Source: Brevibacterium sp. S111
GTDB taxonomy: Bacteria > Actinomycetota > Actinomycetes > Actinomycetales > Brevibacteriaceae
Assembly: GCF_004745075.1 (NCBI RefSeq)
Contig: NZ_RHFH01000007.1
Span: 186,001 to 250,000, forward strand
DNA length: 64,000 nt
Direction of reading: 5' to 3'
Part shown: piece after piece, positions 7,946 through 16,570 of the stretch
Layout: the number at the start of each line of letters is the position of its first letter
Position numbering within the stretch: position 1 is the first letter of the stretch
The notes under the pieces: generated by a model
Told to the model about the DNA's origin: nothing
Databases searched by the model: none
What the model saw: only the letters and a program-made list of their open reading frames with translations
Program-made: the position numbers and the translations under genes

Positions 7946-9147
7946 TCATCGCCGGACTCATGACCGGAACCTCCGCCGACGGCCTCGACCTCGTCATCGC
8001 CGAGTTCCTGCCCGACCCCACCGTCGGCTCCGACCTCGTCGGCGCGGACCCGAGCACTCTGGACGTGCGCATCCTCGCTGAACGCGAAACCCCGTTCGAC
8101 GAGGAGCTCGGCGCCGACATCCTCCGCCTCCTGCAGCCGGCCGACATTCCCCTGTCCCTGGTCAGCAGCGTCGACGCTCGGCTCGGACGCTTCTCCGCCG
8201 AGGCTCTGTCCGAACTCTGCGCCGAGCACGACCTGCGCCCCGACCTCGTCGTCTCCCACGGGCAGACGGTCCGGCACGACATCAGCGACGGGCACGTCAC
8301 CTCGACCCTCCAACTCGGGCAGCCGGCCTTCATCGCTGAGAGGCTCGGCGTTCCCGTGCTCTCCGACGTGCGTTCCCGCGATGTCGCCGCCGGCGGTCAG
8401 GGCGCTCCGCTCGTCGGGATGCTCGACTCCCTGCTGCTGGCCGATGCCGCTGCTGCCACCGCGGTGCTCAACCTCGGAGGGATCGCGAACATCACCGTCG
8501 CTGCCCCCGGTCAGGACCCCATCGCCTTCGACACGGGACCGGCCAACGCGCTCATCGACGTCCTCGCCCGCCACATCACCGACGGCACGCAGAACTGCGA
8601 CCGGGACGGCGCGCTCGCCGCTTCGGGCACCGTCGATGAGGCGCTGCTGAGCGACTTCCTCACCGAGCCCTACTACGGGCTCCCGGCCCCGAAATCGACG
8701 GGCAAGGAACTCTTCCACGCCGTCTACCTCGACTCCTTCCTCGACGCCCACCCTCACCTCGGCGAGCGTGATCAGATCGCCACGGTCACTGCGCTGAGCG
8801 CGCGCACCATCGCCGAGGCGTGCCGACGTCACGACGTCACCACCGTCATCGCCTCCGGGGGTGGGACGAGGAACCCGGAGCTCATGCGCCTCCTCGGCGA
8901 GGAACTGGGTGCAGGGGTCGAACTCACGAGCACCGACGTCGCCTTCGGGCTGCCCGAAGGCAGCAAGGAGGCTCTGCTCATGGCACTCATCGGGTGGCTG
9001 AGCTGGCACGGCCTCGACGGCACCGAACCGAGCCTGACCGGGGCGACCGGCCCGCGCATCGCCGGGCGATTCACCCCCGGGTCCGGGCCGCTGCGCCTGC
9101 CCGAGCCGCTCCACCGACGACCGATCCGGCTGAGACTGACCGACTGA
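7942..9147 (+). CDS. anmK: Anhydro-N-acetylmuramic acid kinase
   Basis: 401 residues. The N-terminal signature AGLMTGTSADGLDLVI (ATP/sugar binding, ASKHA fold) and the later NLGGIANITV, FDTGPANALID and ASGGGTRNPELM identify AnmK, which hydrolyses the 1,6-anhydro ring and phosphorylates the sugar to MurNAc-6-P in the cytoplasm. It overlaps the regulator by 4 nt. With MurQ downstream it forms the first two steps of MurNAc salvage. The protein is about 30 residues longer than the E. coli enzyme, mostly through an acidic insert at residues 20-50. Confidence 0.95.
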   Translation: MIIAGLMTGTSADGLDLVIAEFLPDPTVGSDLVGADPSTLDVRILAERETPFDEELGADILRLLQPADIPLSLVSSVDARLGRFSAEALSELCAEHDLRPDLVVSHGQTVRHDISDGHVTSTLQLGQPAFIAERLGVPVLSDVRSRDVAAGGQGAPLVGMLDSLLLADAAAATAVLNLGGIANITVAAPGQDPIAFDTGPANALIDVLARHITDGTQNCDRDGALAASGTVDEALLSDFLTEPYYGLPAPKSTGKELFHAVYLDSFLDAHPHLGERDQIATVTALSARTIAEACRRHDVTTVIASGGGTRNPELMRLLGEELGAGVELTSTDVAFGLPEGSKEALLMALIGWLSWHGLDGTEPSLTGATGPRIAGRFTPGSGPLRLPEPLHRRPIRLRLTD

Positions 9148-9243
9148 GACTGACCGACTGATCAGGCGTCCCATCCAGCAGCGCATTCCACCCCGACCAC
9201 AACACGACCCACCCGATCCACCCCCTCTATCAAGGAGAGACCA

Positions 9244-10755
9244 ATGCAGATCATCGACCTCCTGGTGATCATCGCCTATCTCGTCGCAACGGCGTGGCTG
9301 GGACTGGCGTTGAGCGGAAAGCAGAGCAACCTCAAAGGCTACTTCCTCGGCGGCCGCGACCTGCCGTGGTGGGCGGTGTGCATGTCCGTCGTCGCCACCG
9401 AGACCAGTGCCCTGACGGTCATCGGCATTCCGGTCATGAGCTACCTCGGCGACCTCAACTATCTGCAGCTGGGCTTCGGCTACATCCTCGGCCGCGTCAT
9501 CGTCGCCTTCTTCATGCTTCCGCGCTACTACGACGGTGAGATGGTCACCGCCTACGCCTACCTCGGCAAGCGCTTCGGCACCTCGACCCAGACGACGGCG
9601 GGTGTGACCTTCCTCTTCACCCGTCTCCTCGCCGACGGCATCCGGGTGCTCGCCTGCGCCATCCCCGTCAAGGTCATCCTCGACGGGCTCGGCATCCACA
9701 CGAACTACTTCGTCATCATCGTCGTCCTGTCCGTGGTCACGATCGCCTACACCTTCATCGGCGGCATCAAGGCCGTGGTCTGGGTCGATGTCGCACAGAT
9801 GTTCCTCTACGTCATCGGCGGTCTGCTCACGATCGTCGTCATCTCTGCGGCGGTGGGCGGCAGCTGGCTCACCGACGCGATCGACGCGGGCAAGCTCAAC
9901 GTCTTCGTCTTCGAAGGCAACCCGCTCTCCGCGGACACGTCGTTCATCCCCTCCTTCCTCGGCGGTGCTGTCTTCGCGATGGCCTCCCACGGCTCGGACC
10001 AGCTCATCGTCCAGCGTCTGCTCTCCTGCCGGTCGAAGCTCGAGGCGCAGAAGGCCCTCATCTGGTCCGGTGTCGTGGTCGTCGTCCAGTTCGCCGTCTT
10101 CCTTGCCGTCGGACTCGCTCTCTGGGCCTACTACAACCACGCGCTGCCCGCCGATCTCGGTCTGACCCGCGACGACGAGATCTTCCCCCGATTCATCATC
10201 GAAGGCCTGCCCACGGGAGTCTCGGGGCTGCTGCTGGCCGGCATCCTCGCCGCCGCGATGTCGACGCTGTCCTCCTCGCTCTCGGCACTGTCGTCCTCGA
10301 CCGTCAACGACGTCTATGCGAAGCTCAAGCGCACCCCGATGACCGATGAGCAGGGCTTCACGGTCGGGCGCTGGGCGACGATCGGTTGGGGTGTGGCCTT
10401 TATCCTTCCGGCCACCGTGTTCCAATCCGATGAGGGCAACATCGTCATCCTCGCCCTCGGCATCGCCGGCATCACGTACGGCGGTCTGCTCGGCGCGTTC
10501 GTCTTCGGCATCGTCAACAAGCGGGCCCGGGCCGTGGACGCGAACATCGCATTCGCTCTGGCCGTGGCCGTCAACGCGTTCTTCTTCGTCATGGAGAAGT
10601 ACGTCACCGGTGAGGTGTGGGTGGCGTGGCAGTGGTATCCGCTGCTCGGCGTCCTCGTCACCTTCGTCGTCGGCGGCCTGCTCGGCCTGCGTCACAAGAC
10701 GCGGGTCGTCGAAGAGTCCACCATCGCCGAGGCGGAAGGAAGCAACCGTCCATGA
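9244..10755 (+). CDS. Sodium:solute symporter (SSS family), probable (anhydro)MurNAc importer
   Basis: 503 residues with about 13 hydrophobic segments. SSS signatures: KGYFLGGRDLPWWAV, TYGYILGR-like GFGYILGRVIVAFFMLPRYY near residue 80, and SSSLSALSSSTVNDVY near residue 350. RBS AAGGAGAG lies 6 nt before the ATG. It is sandwiched between anmK and murQ, and its stop overlaps the murQ start (ATGA), so it very probably brings in the substrate of this pathway: MurNAc, anhydro-MurNAc or GlcNAc-anhMurNAc. No PTS genes are present, fitting an unphosphorylated substrate for AnmK. Substrate is inferred. Confidence 0.88.
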   Translation: MQIIDLLVIIAYLVATAWLGLALSGKQSNLKGYFLGGRDLPWWAVCMSVVATETSALTVIGIPVMSYLGDLNYLQLGFGYILGRVIVAFFMLPRYYDGEMVTAYAYLGKRFGTSTQTTAGVTFLFTRLLADGIRVLACAIPVKVILDGLGIHTNYFVIIVVLSVVTIAYTFIGGIKAVVWVDVAQMFLYVIGGLLTIVVISAAVGGSWLTDAIDAGKLNVFVFEGNPLSADTSFIPSFLGGAVFAMASHGSDQLIVQRLLSCRSKLEAQKALIWSGVVVVVQFAVFLAVGLALWAYYNHALPADLGLTRDDEIFPRFIIEGLPTGVSGLLLAGILAAAMSTLSSSLSALSSSTVNDVYAKLKRTPMTDEQGFTVGRWATIGWGVAFILPATVFQSDEGNIVILALGIAGITYGGLLGAFVFGIVNKRARAVDANIAFALAVAVNAFFFVMEKYVTGEVWVAWQWYPLLGVLVTFVVGGLLGLRHKTRVVEESTIAEAEGSNRP

Positions 10756-11726
10756 CCTCCTCCCAGCGTCGGCTCTCGCCGACCGAGCAGCGCAATCCCG
10801 CGAGCTCCGGACTCGACGACCTCGACACCCTCGGGGTGCTGCAGGTGCTCAATTCCGAAGACCGCGCGGTCATCGACGCGGTCGCCGCGGCCCTGCCCCA
10901 GTTGGCCGAGCTCGTCGACATTGCGGCAGAGCGCCTGTGCCGAGGCGGTCGTGTCCACTACTTCGGCGCCGGTACGTCGGGTCGGCTCGGTGTCCTCGAC
11001 GCGAGCGAGCTCCTGCCGACGTTCAACCTCGAACCCGGCCGGGTCATCGGGCACATTGCCGGCGGCCGGGCGGCCCTGGTCAACGCGGTGGAGAACGCCG
11101 AGGACTCCGAGGCCGACGGACGCGCAGTCGGGACCGAACTCGGACCCGATGACGTGGCGATCGGCATTGCCGCCAGCGGGTCGACGCCCTACGTGGGCGG
11201 GGCACTCGACGCGGCTCGGACCGCGGGCGCGCACACGGTGCTCATCTCGAACAACCCGTATGCCTCCCTGGCCGACAAAGCCGAGGACCACATCGTGCTG
11301 GACACCGGGCCCGAGGTGATCACGGGATCGACGCGGCTCAAGGCCGGTACCGCGCAGAAGCTCACCCTCAACGGGTTCTCGACCGCGCTCATGGTCGCGT
11401 TGGGGCGGACGTGGGACAACCTCATGGTCTCGGTCGTCGCGACGAACGAGAAGCTGCGCGAACGCACCGTCCGCATCCTTCGGGAGGCCGCTGACCTCGA
11501 CGAAGCGGAAGCGAGGTCGCTGCTGGAACGCTGCGACGGCGATCTCAAGACCGCCATCGTCGTCTCCTTCACCGAGGCGGCCCCCGCTCGGGCGGCTTCG
11601 ACACTGGAGTCCCATGATGGTTCGGTCAGAGCCGCGATCACCGAACTCGTCGGGACGAGCACATCGTCCGAAGCCGGTGACAGCTCCGGACCGGACAACG
11701 CCGGCCCGGGTACCGTGGGCGCATGA
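10752..11726 (+). CDS. murQ: N-acetylmuramic acid 6-phosphate etherase
   Basis: 324 residues. MurQ/GCKR-type SIS domain with HYFGAGTSGRLGVLDASELLPTF (about 75-97), AASGSTPYVGGAL and the C-terminal ATNEKLRERTVRIL. It cleaves the lactyl ether of MurNAc-6-P to GlcNAc-6-P and D-lactate. Start ATG 10752 overlaps the symporter stop; the open frame extends upstream to 10617 but only as antisense-like Arg-rich sequence. The last about 25 residues are Ser/Gly-rich. The stop overlaps the next kinase start (ATGA). Confidence 0.95.
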   Translation: MTSSQRRLSPTEQRNPASSGLDDLDTLGVLQVLNSEDRAVIDAVAAALPQLAELVDIAAERLCRGGRVHYFGAGTSGRLGVLDASELLPTFNLEPGRVIGHIAGGRAALVNAVENAEDSEADGRAVGTELGPDDVAIGIAASGSTPYVGGALDAARTAGAHTVLISNNPYASLADKAEDHIVLDTGPEVITGSTRLKAGTAQKLTLNGFSTALMVALGRTWDNLMVSVVATNEKLRERTVRILREAADLDEAEARSLLERCDGDLKTAIVVSFTEAAPARAASTLESHDGSVRAAITELVGTSTSSEAGDSSGPDNAGPGTVGA

Positions 11727-12781
11727 CCCTGATCCTCGGCATCGACATCGGCGGCACCGGCAGTCGCGCCGCGCTCGGCGAGGTCGATGAAGCGGGCTCT
11801 GCCCCACGCGTCATCGATCAACTCACCGGCCCGCGGATCGAGATCGGGCCGAGCGGCAGCAACGTTCTTCATGTCGTCCGGGAACTTGTGAGAACGGCGT
11901 CGGAGACGTGGACTGACCGCTTCTGCGAGGTGGGCGGCATCGGCATCGGTGCGACCGGCATCGCCTCTCTTGCCGAGGATCCGTCCGATGTCCTGGCGGA
12001 GATCTCAGCCGACCGCTGTGTGCCTGCGGTCGCAGCCATTGACGCAGTCACCGCCCAGCTCGGAGCGCTCGGCGGGAGCGGTGGTGCGATCACTGTGCTC
12101 GGAACAGGGGCGATTGCCATCTCCCATCCGGGCCCGGACGAGACAGGTAACTGGTCTGCCGACTGGTCGCGAGCCGACGGCTGGGGCCACCTCTTCGGCG
12201 ATCGCGGGGGAGGAGCGTGGCTGGGACGTCATGGTCTCGAACTCGCTCTGCGCACTCACGACGGAATCGACGAACACGGGCGCACACTGCTCGAGGCGGC
12301 CACCCGAAGATTCGGTTCTCCCGCCACGTGGCCGAGCCAGTTCTATACGCGCAGCGACCGAGCCGGGCTGCTCGCCGAATTCGCCGTCGACATCGCCGAC
12401 TGTGCTTGCTCCGGCGACGCGGCATCTGCCGATCTGCTCCGCGAGGCGGGGAGAGAAGCCGCCCGCAGCGCGCTCGCCGTGGCACGCGCCGCCGACTCCG
12501 GTGGCCGATCATTCCCGATTGGCGAGGGCAGCACATCCAGTGCTCCCGTATTCTCGCTGCACGGCCGGACTGCCGATTCGCCGATCCGCATCGCGCTCAC
12601 CGGGGGACTCGCGGCCGCCGGCGGCCGCCTCGTCGAGGGATTCCGCACCGAAGCAGCACGTCTGCACCCGAACGTCACCATCCTCGAGCCCGCCGGCGGG
12701 CCGCTTGATGGCGCACTCACGCTCGGCCGCCTCGGTGCCGGTGGGAAGCTGAGTGCACAGGAACGGACCGTCTGGACCTGA
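11723..12781 (+). CDS. nagK: BadF/BadG-type N-acetylglucosamine kinase
   Basis: 352 residues of the ASKHA superfamily, BadF/BadG/BcrA group. ATP-phosphate motif GIDIGGTGSRAAL (6-18), VLGTGAIAI (about 131), and GWGHLFGDRGGGAWLGR (about 153), which is typical of NagK-like sugar kinases. It probably phosphorylates GlcNAc (or GlcN) released together with anhMurNAc. It ends the five-gene coupled operon; a palindromic repeat follows 8 nt later. A glucosamine or MurNAc kinase role cannot be excluded by sequence alone. Confidence 0.85.
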   Translation: MTLILGIDIGGTGSRAALGEVDEAGSAPRVIDQLTGPRIEIGPSGSNVLHVVRELVRTASETWTDRFCEVGGIGIGATGIASLAEDPSDVLAEISADRCVPAVAAIDAVTAQLGALGGSGGAITVLGTGAIAISHPGPDETGNWSADWSRADGWGHLFGDRGGGAWLGRHGLELALRTHDGIDEHGRTLLEAATRRFGSPATWPSQFYTRSDRAGLLAEFAVDIADCACSGDAASADLLREAGREAARSALAVARAADSGGRSFPIGEGSTSSAPVFSLHGRTADSPIRIALTGGLAAAGGRLVEGFRTEAARLHPNVTILEPAGGPLDGALTLGRLGAGGKLSAQERTVWT

Positions 12782-12789
12782 CAGGGCCT

Positions 12790-12853
12790 CAGGTAACGCG
12801 AAACTCGAAAAAGACGTCGCTGGAGACGACTTTTTCGAGTTTCGCGTTACCTG
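12790..12853. repeat. 64-bp intergenic palindrome, copy 2 (24-bp perfect arms)
   Basis: Arms 12790-12813 and 12830-12853 are exactly complementary (CAGGTAACGCGAAACTCG continuing into GAAAAAG) around a 16-nt loop that can add a short GTC/GAC pair. It is the same family as 6847-6910. It lies between the convergent nagK and acetyltransferase genes, so a bidirectional terminator role is plausible. Confidence 0.85.
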
Positions 12854-12860
12854 AAGCGAA

Positions 12861-13394
12861 TCAAGCCCGTCCCGGCCGCACCATCCGCACCTCGCGGACG
12901 CCGTCGTACTCGTCGGTCTTGACGGTTCCATCGGCGACGAACCCGTTCTTTGCATAGAACGCTTGGGCCCGGGGGTTCGGGTCGGCCACCCACAGAGCCG
13001 TTGTTGCAGAGGGGTCGAGGACGGCGTCGAGGAGGTCCTGCCCGACACCCGTTCCGTGTACGGATCGATAGGCATAGAGGACGTAGAGGTGCCGATCCTC
13101 GGGGCGAAGCGCCTCGGTGCCTCCGCCGGCGGGTTCGCCATCGTTTTGCGGGGGACCGGACATGGCGATGCCGACGATCTCACCGTCGTGCTCGGCTGCC
13201 GCGCAGATAAACGCAGATGGGGCCGCCTCGGTGAGGATGTTGGTCCACATCTGCCGCCGTCGATCGATGAAGTCGGGGGCGTCGAGCAGCTTGTCGGGCA
13301 TGATCCCGCGGTAGGTCTCGAGCCACGTGTCGACATGGACGCGCGCCATGGCGGCGGCATCGGCGGGGACGGGGCGTCGGACAGTGGGAGCCAT
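12861..13394 (-). CDS. GNAT-family N-acetyltransferase
   Basis: 177 residues, single GNAT domain. N-terminal VRRPVPADAAAMARVHVDTWLETYRG, the acetyl-CoA loop near YRSVHGTGVGQDLLDAVL (about 111-128) and the C-terminal AFYAKNGFVADG are visible. It acetylates an unknown small amine or protein. TAACAT on the minus strand (13401-13406) ends 6 nt before the ATG with no RBS, so the transcript is probably leaderless. It is divergent from the flavin monooxygenase. Confidence 0.85.
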   Translation of the reverse strand: MAPTVRRPVPADAAAMARVHVDTWLETYRGIMPDKLLDAPDFIDRRRQMWTNILTEAAPSAFICAAAEHDGEIVGIAMSGPPQNDGEPAGGGTEALRPEDRHLYVLYAYRSVHGTGVGQDLLDAVLDPSATTALWVADPNPRAQAFYAKNGFVADGTVKTDEYDGVREVRMVRPGRA

Positions 13395-13535
13395 GACTGG
13401 ATGTTACCTGAGGGCACAGGCTGCCGGAGTGCGCTTCGGCGTAGCGGTCCCGCAGACCGACGCCCGAGACCTATACCCAGCAGCAGCCCCGAGGTCTACT
13501 CTGGACACTGGAACCAACCAGCGGAGGAGGGTGTC

Positions 13536-14864
13536 ATGGCCGACACCGAACACGCAGACTGCATCATCGCCGGAGGTGGTCCGGCCGGCGTCGTCGCAGG
13601 GCTTCTGCTTGCCCGCGGCGGGGTGAAGGTCATGGTGATCGAGAAGCACACCGACTTCTTCCGCGACTTCCGCGGCGACACCATCCATCCCTCAACCCTG
13701 CGGCTGCTCGACGAGCTCGGACTCTACCGCGAGTTCGCCCGCATCGCTCACCGCCGCGTCGAAGGCGTGACACTCACCGGACGAGACGGCAACGATGTCC
13801 TCCTCGCCGACTTCACCCGCCTCGACCTGCCCCACCCGTTCATGACGATCGCACCCCAGTGGGACTTCCTCAACCTGCTCGCGAAGGCCGGGGAAGCCGA
13901 ACCGAACTTCGACCTGCGGATGGGGGTCGAGGCCACCTCGTTGATCTGGGACGGCGATCGTGTGGTCGGTCTGCGTGCGCGCAGCACCGCCGCCGAGGCG
14001 GTGCCTCCGACCGAGGCCGGCACCATCCCGACAGAGGGAGCCGCCGCGAGACCATCTGATATCGCCCAGGCAGGGCCGTTCGAGTTCCGGGCCCCGCTCG
14101 TCATCGCCGCCGACGGCCGGTGGTCGAAGGCCCGCGCCGAGGCGGGGCTGTCCGTGCGTGAGCTGTCGTCGACGATCGACGTGTGGTGGTTCCGCATCGA
14201 CACCGAGGCGGATCTGCCCGACTCCGTGGCCCCGCGAGGTGGCGACGGCAAGGTCTTCGTTGCGATCCCGCGCAGAGGTCATGTCCAGATCGCCCGCATC
14301 ATCCCGAAGGGTGCCGACGCCAGACTCCGCGCCGAGGGCATCGAGGCGCTGCGCGACGCCGTCGCCGAGACCTACCCGCAGCTTGCCGGGGACGTCGGCG
14401 CCGTCGAACTCGACGATGTGAAGCTTCTCGACGTTCGCCGGAACGAGGCCAGGCGATGGTTCGCCGAGGGGCTGCTGTGCATCGGCGATTCGGCGCACGC
14501 GATGAGTCCGCTCGGGGGAGTCGGGGTCAACCTCGCGGTGCAAGACGGAGTCGCCGTCGCCCGGGTGCTCGCAGAACCGCTGCGCTCAGGAACGGTCAGC
14601 CCGGCGGATCTGCGACGTCTCCAGCTCAGACGGCTGCCGACCACCCGTGCCGTCGAAATTCTGCAGTCGGGCATCCACCGGATGGTCGAACCCGCCGTCC
14701 ACGGTCGGCGCCCCATCCGCCCACCTGCACCGATCGAGTGGCTGCTCACGACTTTTCCCGCACTCACGCGCGTGCCGGCGAGAATCCTCGGTGTCGGCAT
14801 CACGCCCGAGCACGCCCCGGACTTCGCTCGGCGTGAGGAACCGGCCTTCGAGGGAGCACGATGA
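13536..14864 (+). CDS. FAD-dependent monooxygenase (PHBH/UbiH-like fold)
   Basis: 442 residues. FAD-binding GxGxxG as IIAGGGPAGVVAGLLLARGGV (about 10-30), the DG motif VIAADGRWSKAR near residue 190, and the second FAD motif LLCIGDSAHAMSPLGGVGVNLAVQDG (GD, about 310-335). GGAGGAGG lies 5-6 nt before the ATG at 13536, deciding against the long upstream open frame. Members hydroxylate aromatic or halogenated substrates, and many actinobacterial homologues detoxify antibiotics. An Ala/Pro-rich insert (about 150-180) is not typical. Substrate unknown. Confidence 0.85.
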   Translation: MADTEHADCIIAGGGPAGVVAGLLLARGGVKVMVIEKHTDFFRDFRGDTIHPSTLRLLDELGLYREFARIAHRRVEGVTLTGRDGNDVLLADFTRLDLPHPFMTIAPQWDFLNLLAKAGEAEPNFDLRMGVEATSLIWDGDRVVGLRARSTAAEAVPPTEAGTIPTEGAAARPSDIAQAGPFEFRAPLVIAADGRWSKARAEAGLSVRELSSTIDVWWFRIDTEADLPDSVAPRGGDGKVFVAIPRRGHVQIARIIPKGADARLRAEGIEALRDAVAETYPQLAGDVGAVELDDVKLLDVRRNEARRWFAEGLLCIGDSAHAMSPLGGVGVNLAVQDGVAVARVLAEPLRSGTVSPADLRRLQLRRLPTTRAVEILQSGIHRMVEPAVHGRRPIRPPAPIEWLLTTFPALTRVPARILGVGITPEHAPDFARREEPAFEGAR

Positions 14865-14952
14865 CCGAGGACCGCGGACTCCGGTTTCCCTCACTCTGCT
14901 TCGACGGTCAGCACCAGTGCCTCAGCACATACGGGTCCGTAGAGTCTCAGGT

Positions 14953-15204
14953 ATGAACTCAATCTTCGACTCCATCCGCAAAGTCAGTTTCCGACGCGGG
15001 CCCGACCGCATCCTCGGTGGTATCGCCGGGGGCCTCGCCGAGGTGACCGGCATCAATGTCTGGCTCATGCGCCTCATCGTCCTCGCGTCGTTCCTGCTCC
15101 CCGTGCTGGGAATCGGTGCCTACCTCGTCGCATGGATCCTCACCCCGTGGCAGGACGATTCGATCCCGCTTCAGCAGGTCTTCGGCGGCCCTTCGATTCG
15201 CTGA
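14953..15204 (+). CDS. PspC-domain small membrane protein
   Basis: 83 residues. The PspC core is clear: RGPDRILGGIAGGLAEVTGIN (about 15-35), one hydrophobic helix (about 39-60) and the end motif LTPWQDD. It is probably a membrane-stress or envelope-associated factor. TAGAGT (14940-14945) ends 7 nt before the ATG and there is no Shine-Dalgarno, so translation is likely leaderless. The next 150 bp carry a promoter-like region ahead of an IS110 element. Confidence 0.85.
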   Translation: MNSIFDSIRKVSFRRGPDRILGGIAGGLAEVTGINVWLMRLIVLASFLLPVLGIGAYLVAWILTPWQDDSIPLQQVFGGPSIR

Positions 15205-15370
15205 CATCTCATTACCTGATTCGGTGAGTGTGTCTGCGAACGTGCAGTTCAGGCCGGGTACCGACGATGTGGGTTGCGCTAGCATAATAAACACGGAATG
15301 GTACCGTGAAAAATGCAAAGTGAAGTCCCACGCGTGACGAAGGAGAATCTCAATGAAGTTGTCAAGTGCT
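15205..15370 (+). other. Orphan promoter/RBS/start codon left of the IS110 element
   Basis: Beyond the PspC stop this stretch has AT-rich sequence (CATAAT near 15283), a CACGG/CCGTG dyad (15292-15308), then GAAGGAGA followed by an ATG at 15353. The reading frame opened by this ATG runs into the IS110 transposase 3' end within about 20 nt. It looks like the 5' end of a gene cut by the IS insertion. The remaining 3' part cannot be identified with confidence on the far side. Confidence 0.35.
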
Positions 15371-16570
15371 TCACCCCGGTATCGGGGAGATTCCTTGACC
15401 GAACATTGTGCGGTCTCGCAGCATCGCCCAGAGCACGTTGATGCGTCGGCGTGCCAGGGCGAGGATCGCTTGTTTGTGGTTCTTGCCTTCAGCCCGTTGT
15501 CGGTCGTAGAACGCCTTCGATACCGGGCACCATCGCGATGCCACTTGCGCGGCGAGGTAGCAGGCCCGCAGCAGTCTGCGGTCGTAGCGTTTCGGTCGGT
15601 GGTGGTTACCGCTGATGCGCCCCGAGTCCCGGGGCGCTGGCGCCAGGCCCGCGACTCCGGCCAATCGGTTCGCGCTGTCGAACTGGTCGATTCCGCCCCC
15701 GGTCGCGGCGGTGAATTCTGCGCCCAGGAGGGGTCCGAATCCGGGCATCGACAGCAGGATCTCGGCATCAGCATGCTCACGGAACCGGTCCTCGATGCGG
15801 TTCTCGATACCGGTGATGTCATCAGCCAGTCGCAGGATCTCAGCAGCGAGACGAGCCACGATCATCGCACCCGCGTCCTGGCCGGGCACCGTGGTGTGCT
15901 GCTTATCGGCGACCTCGACGGCGATGTCAGCGACTCGGGCAGCCGACCTGGCTCCACGCTTCTTCAACCACGCGGTGAGGCGTTTGACGCCCATGCGGCG
16001 GATCGCCGCTGGGGTCTGGTATCCGGTGAGCAGGAGCAGGGCAGCCTGCGAAGTCGAGTAGTCGAACGCGGCTTCCAGGGCGGGGAAAAACTCACCGAGG
16101 CTGGCACGCATCCGGTTGATCGCCCGCGTTTTGTCGCAGGCCAGGTCGGTACGGTGAGCGGTGAGCAGTCGCAGTTCGGTCGCGATGTCATCGCCAAGTC
16201 GGATGGGTTGCAAGTCGCGGCGCATCCGGGCCTTGTCGGCGATGATTCCGGCGTCTTTAGCGTCGGTTTTCCCGTCGCCGCGGTAGGTGCGGGCAGCGTT
16301 GTAGACGGTGCGCCCGGGAATATAGAGCAGCGTCTGCCTGTGCGAGGCCATGAGCGCGATGAACAGCGCGGCTCCTCCCCGGTTGAGGTCAGTCGCCCAC
16401 GTCACCGAACCCGAGGGATCGGTGAGGGTGTTGACCTCGTCGATGAGGTTCGTGATGACGGTTTCGTCGTTGGTGATCTTCTGCGACAGAAGCCTGTTGC
16501 CGTCGGTGTCGATGACGACGCAGTGATGGTGGGACTTGCCGGCGTCGATGCCGGCGAACAGGTCGGCCAT
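15371..16570 (-). CDS. IS110-family transposase (DEDD recombinase)
   Basis: 399 residues from ATG 16570, preceded by AAAGGA. The N-terminal RuvC-like DEDD domain is seen as FAGIDAGKSHHHC (first Asp) and GKTDAKDAGIIADKAR (later Asp pair), with Glu between. The C-terminal Transposase_20 domain has MPGFGPLLGAEF and RDSGRISGNHH, the latter probably containing the catalytic Ser. The frame is intact over the full family length, so the element may still be active. Members recombine through a bridge RNA encoded in the element. Confidence 0.93.
   Translation of the reverse strand: MADLFAGIDAGKSHHHCVVIDTDGNRLLSQKITNDETVITNLIDEVNTLTDPSGSVTWATDLNRGGAALFIALMASHRQTLLYIPGRTVYNAARTYRGDGKTDAKDAGIIADKARMRRDLQPIRLGDDIATELRLLTAHRTDLACDKTRAINRMRASLGEFFPALEAAFDYSTSQAALLLLTGYQTPAAIRRMGVKRLTAWLKKRGARSAARVADIAVEVADKQHTTVPGQDAGAMIVARLAAEILRLADDITGIENRIEDRFREHADAEILLSMPGFGPLLGAEFTAATGGGIDQFDSANRLAGVAGLAPAPRDSGRISGNHHRPKRYDRRLLRACYLAAQVASRWCPVSKAFYDRQRAEGKNHKQAILALARRRINVLWAMLRDRTMFGQGISPIPG

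Noticed and set aside
7864-10695. 943-codon open frame on the minus strand
   Set aside because: Antisense to anmK and the SSS symporter; Gly/Asp/Arg/Val-rich shadow composition, no recognisable domain.
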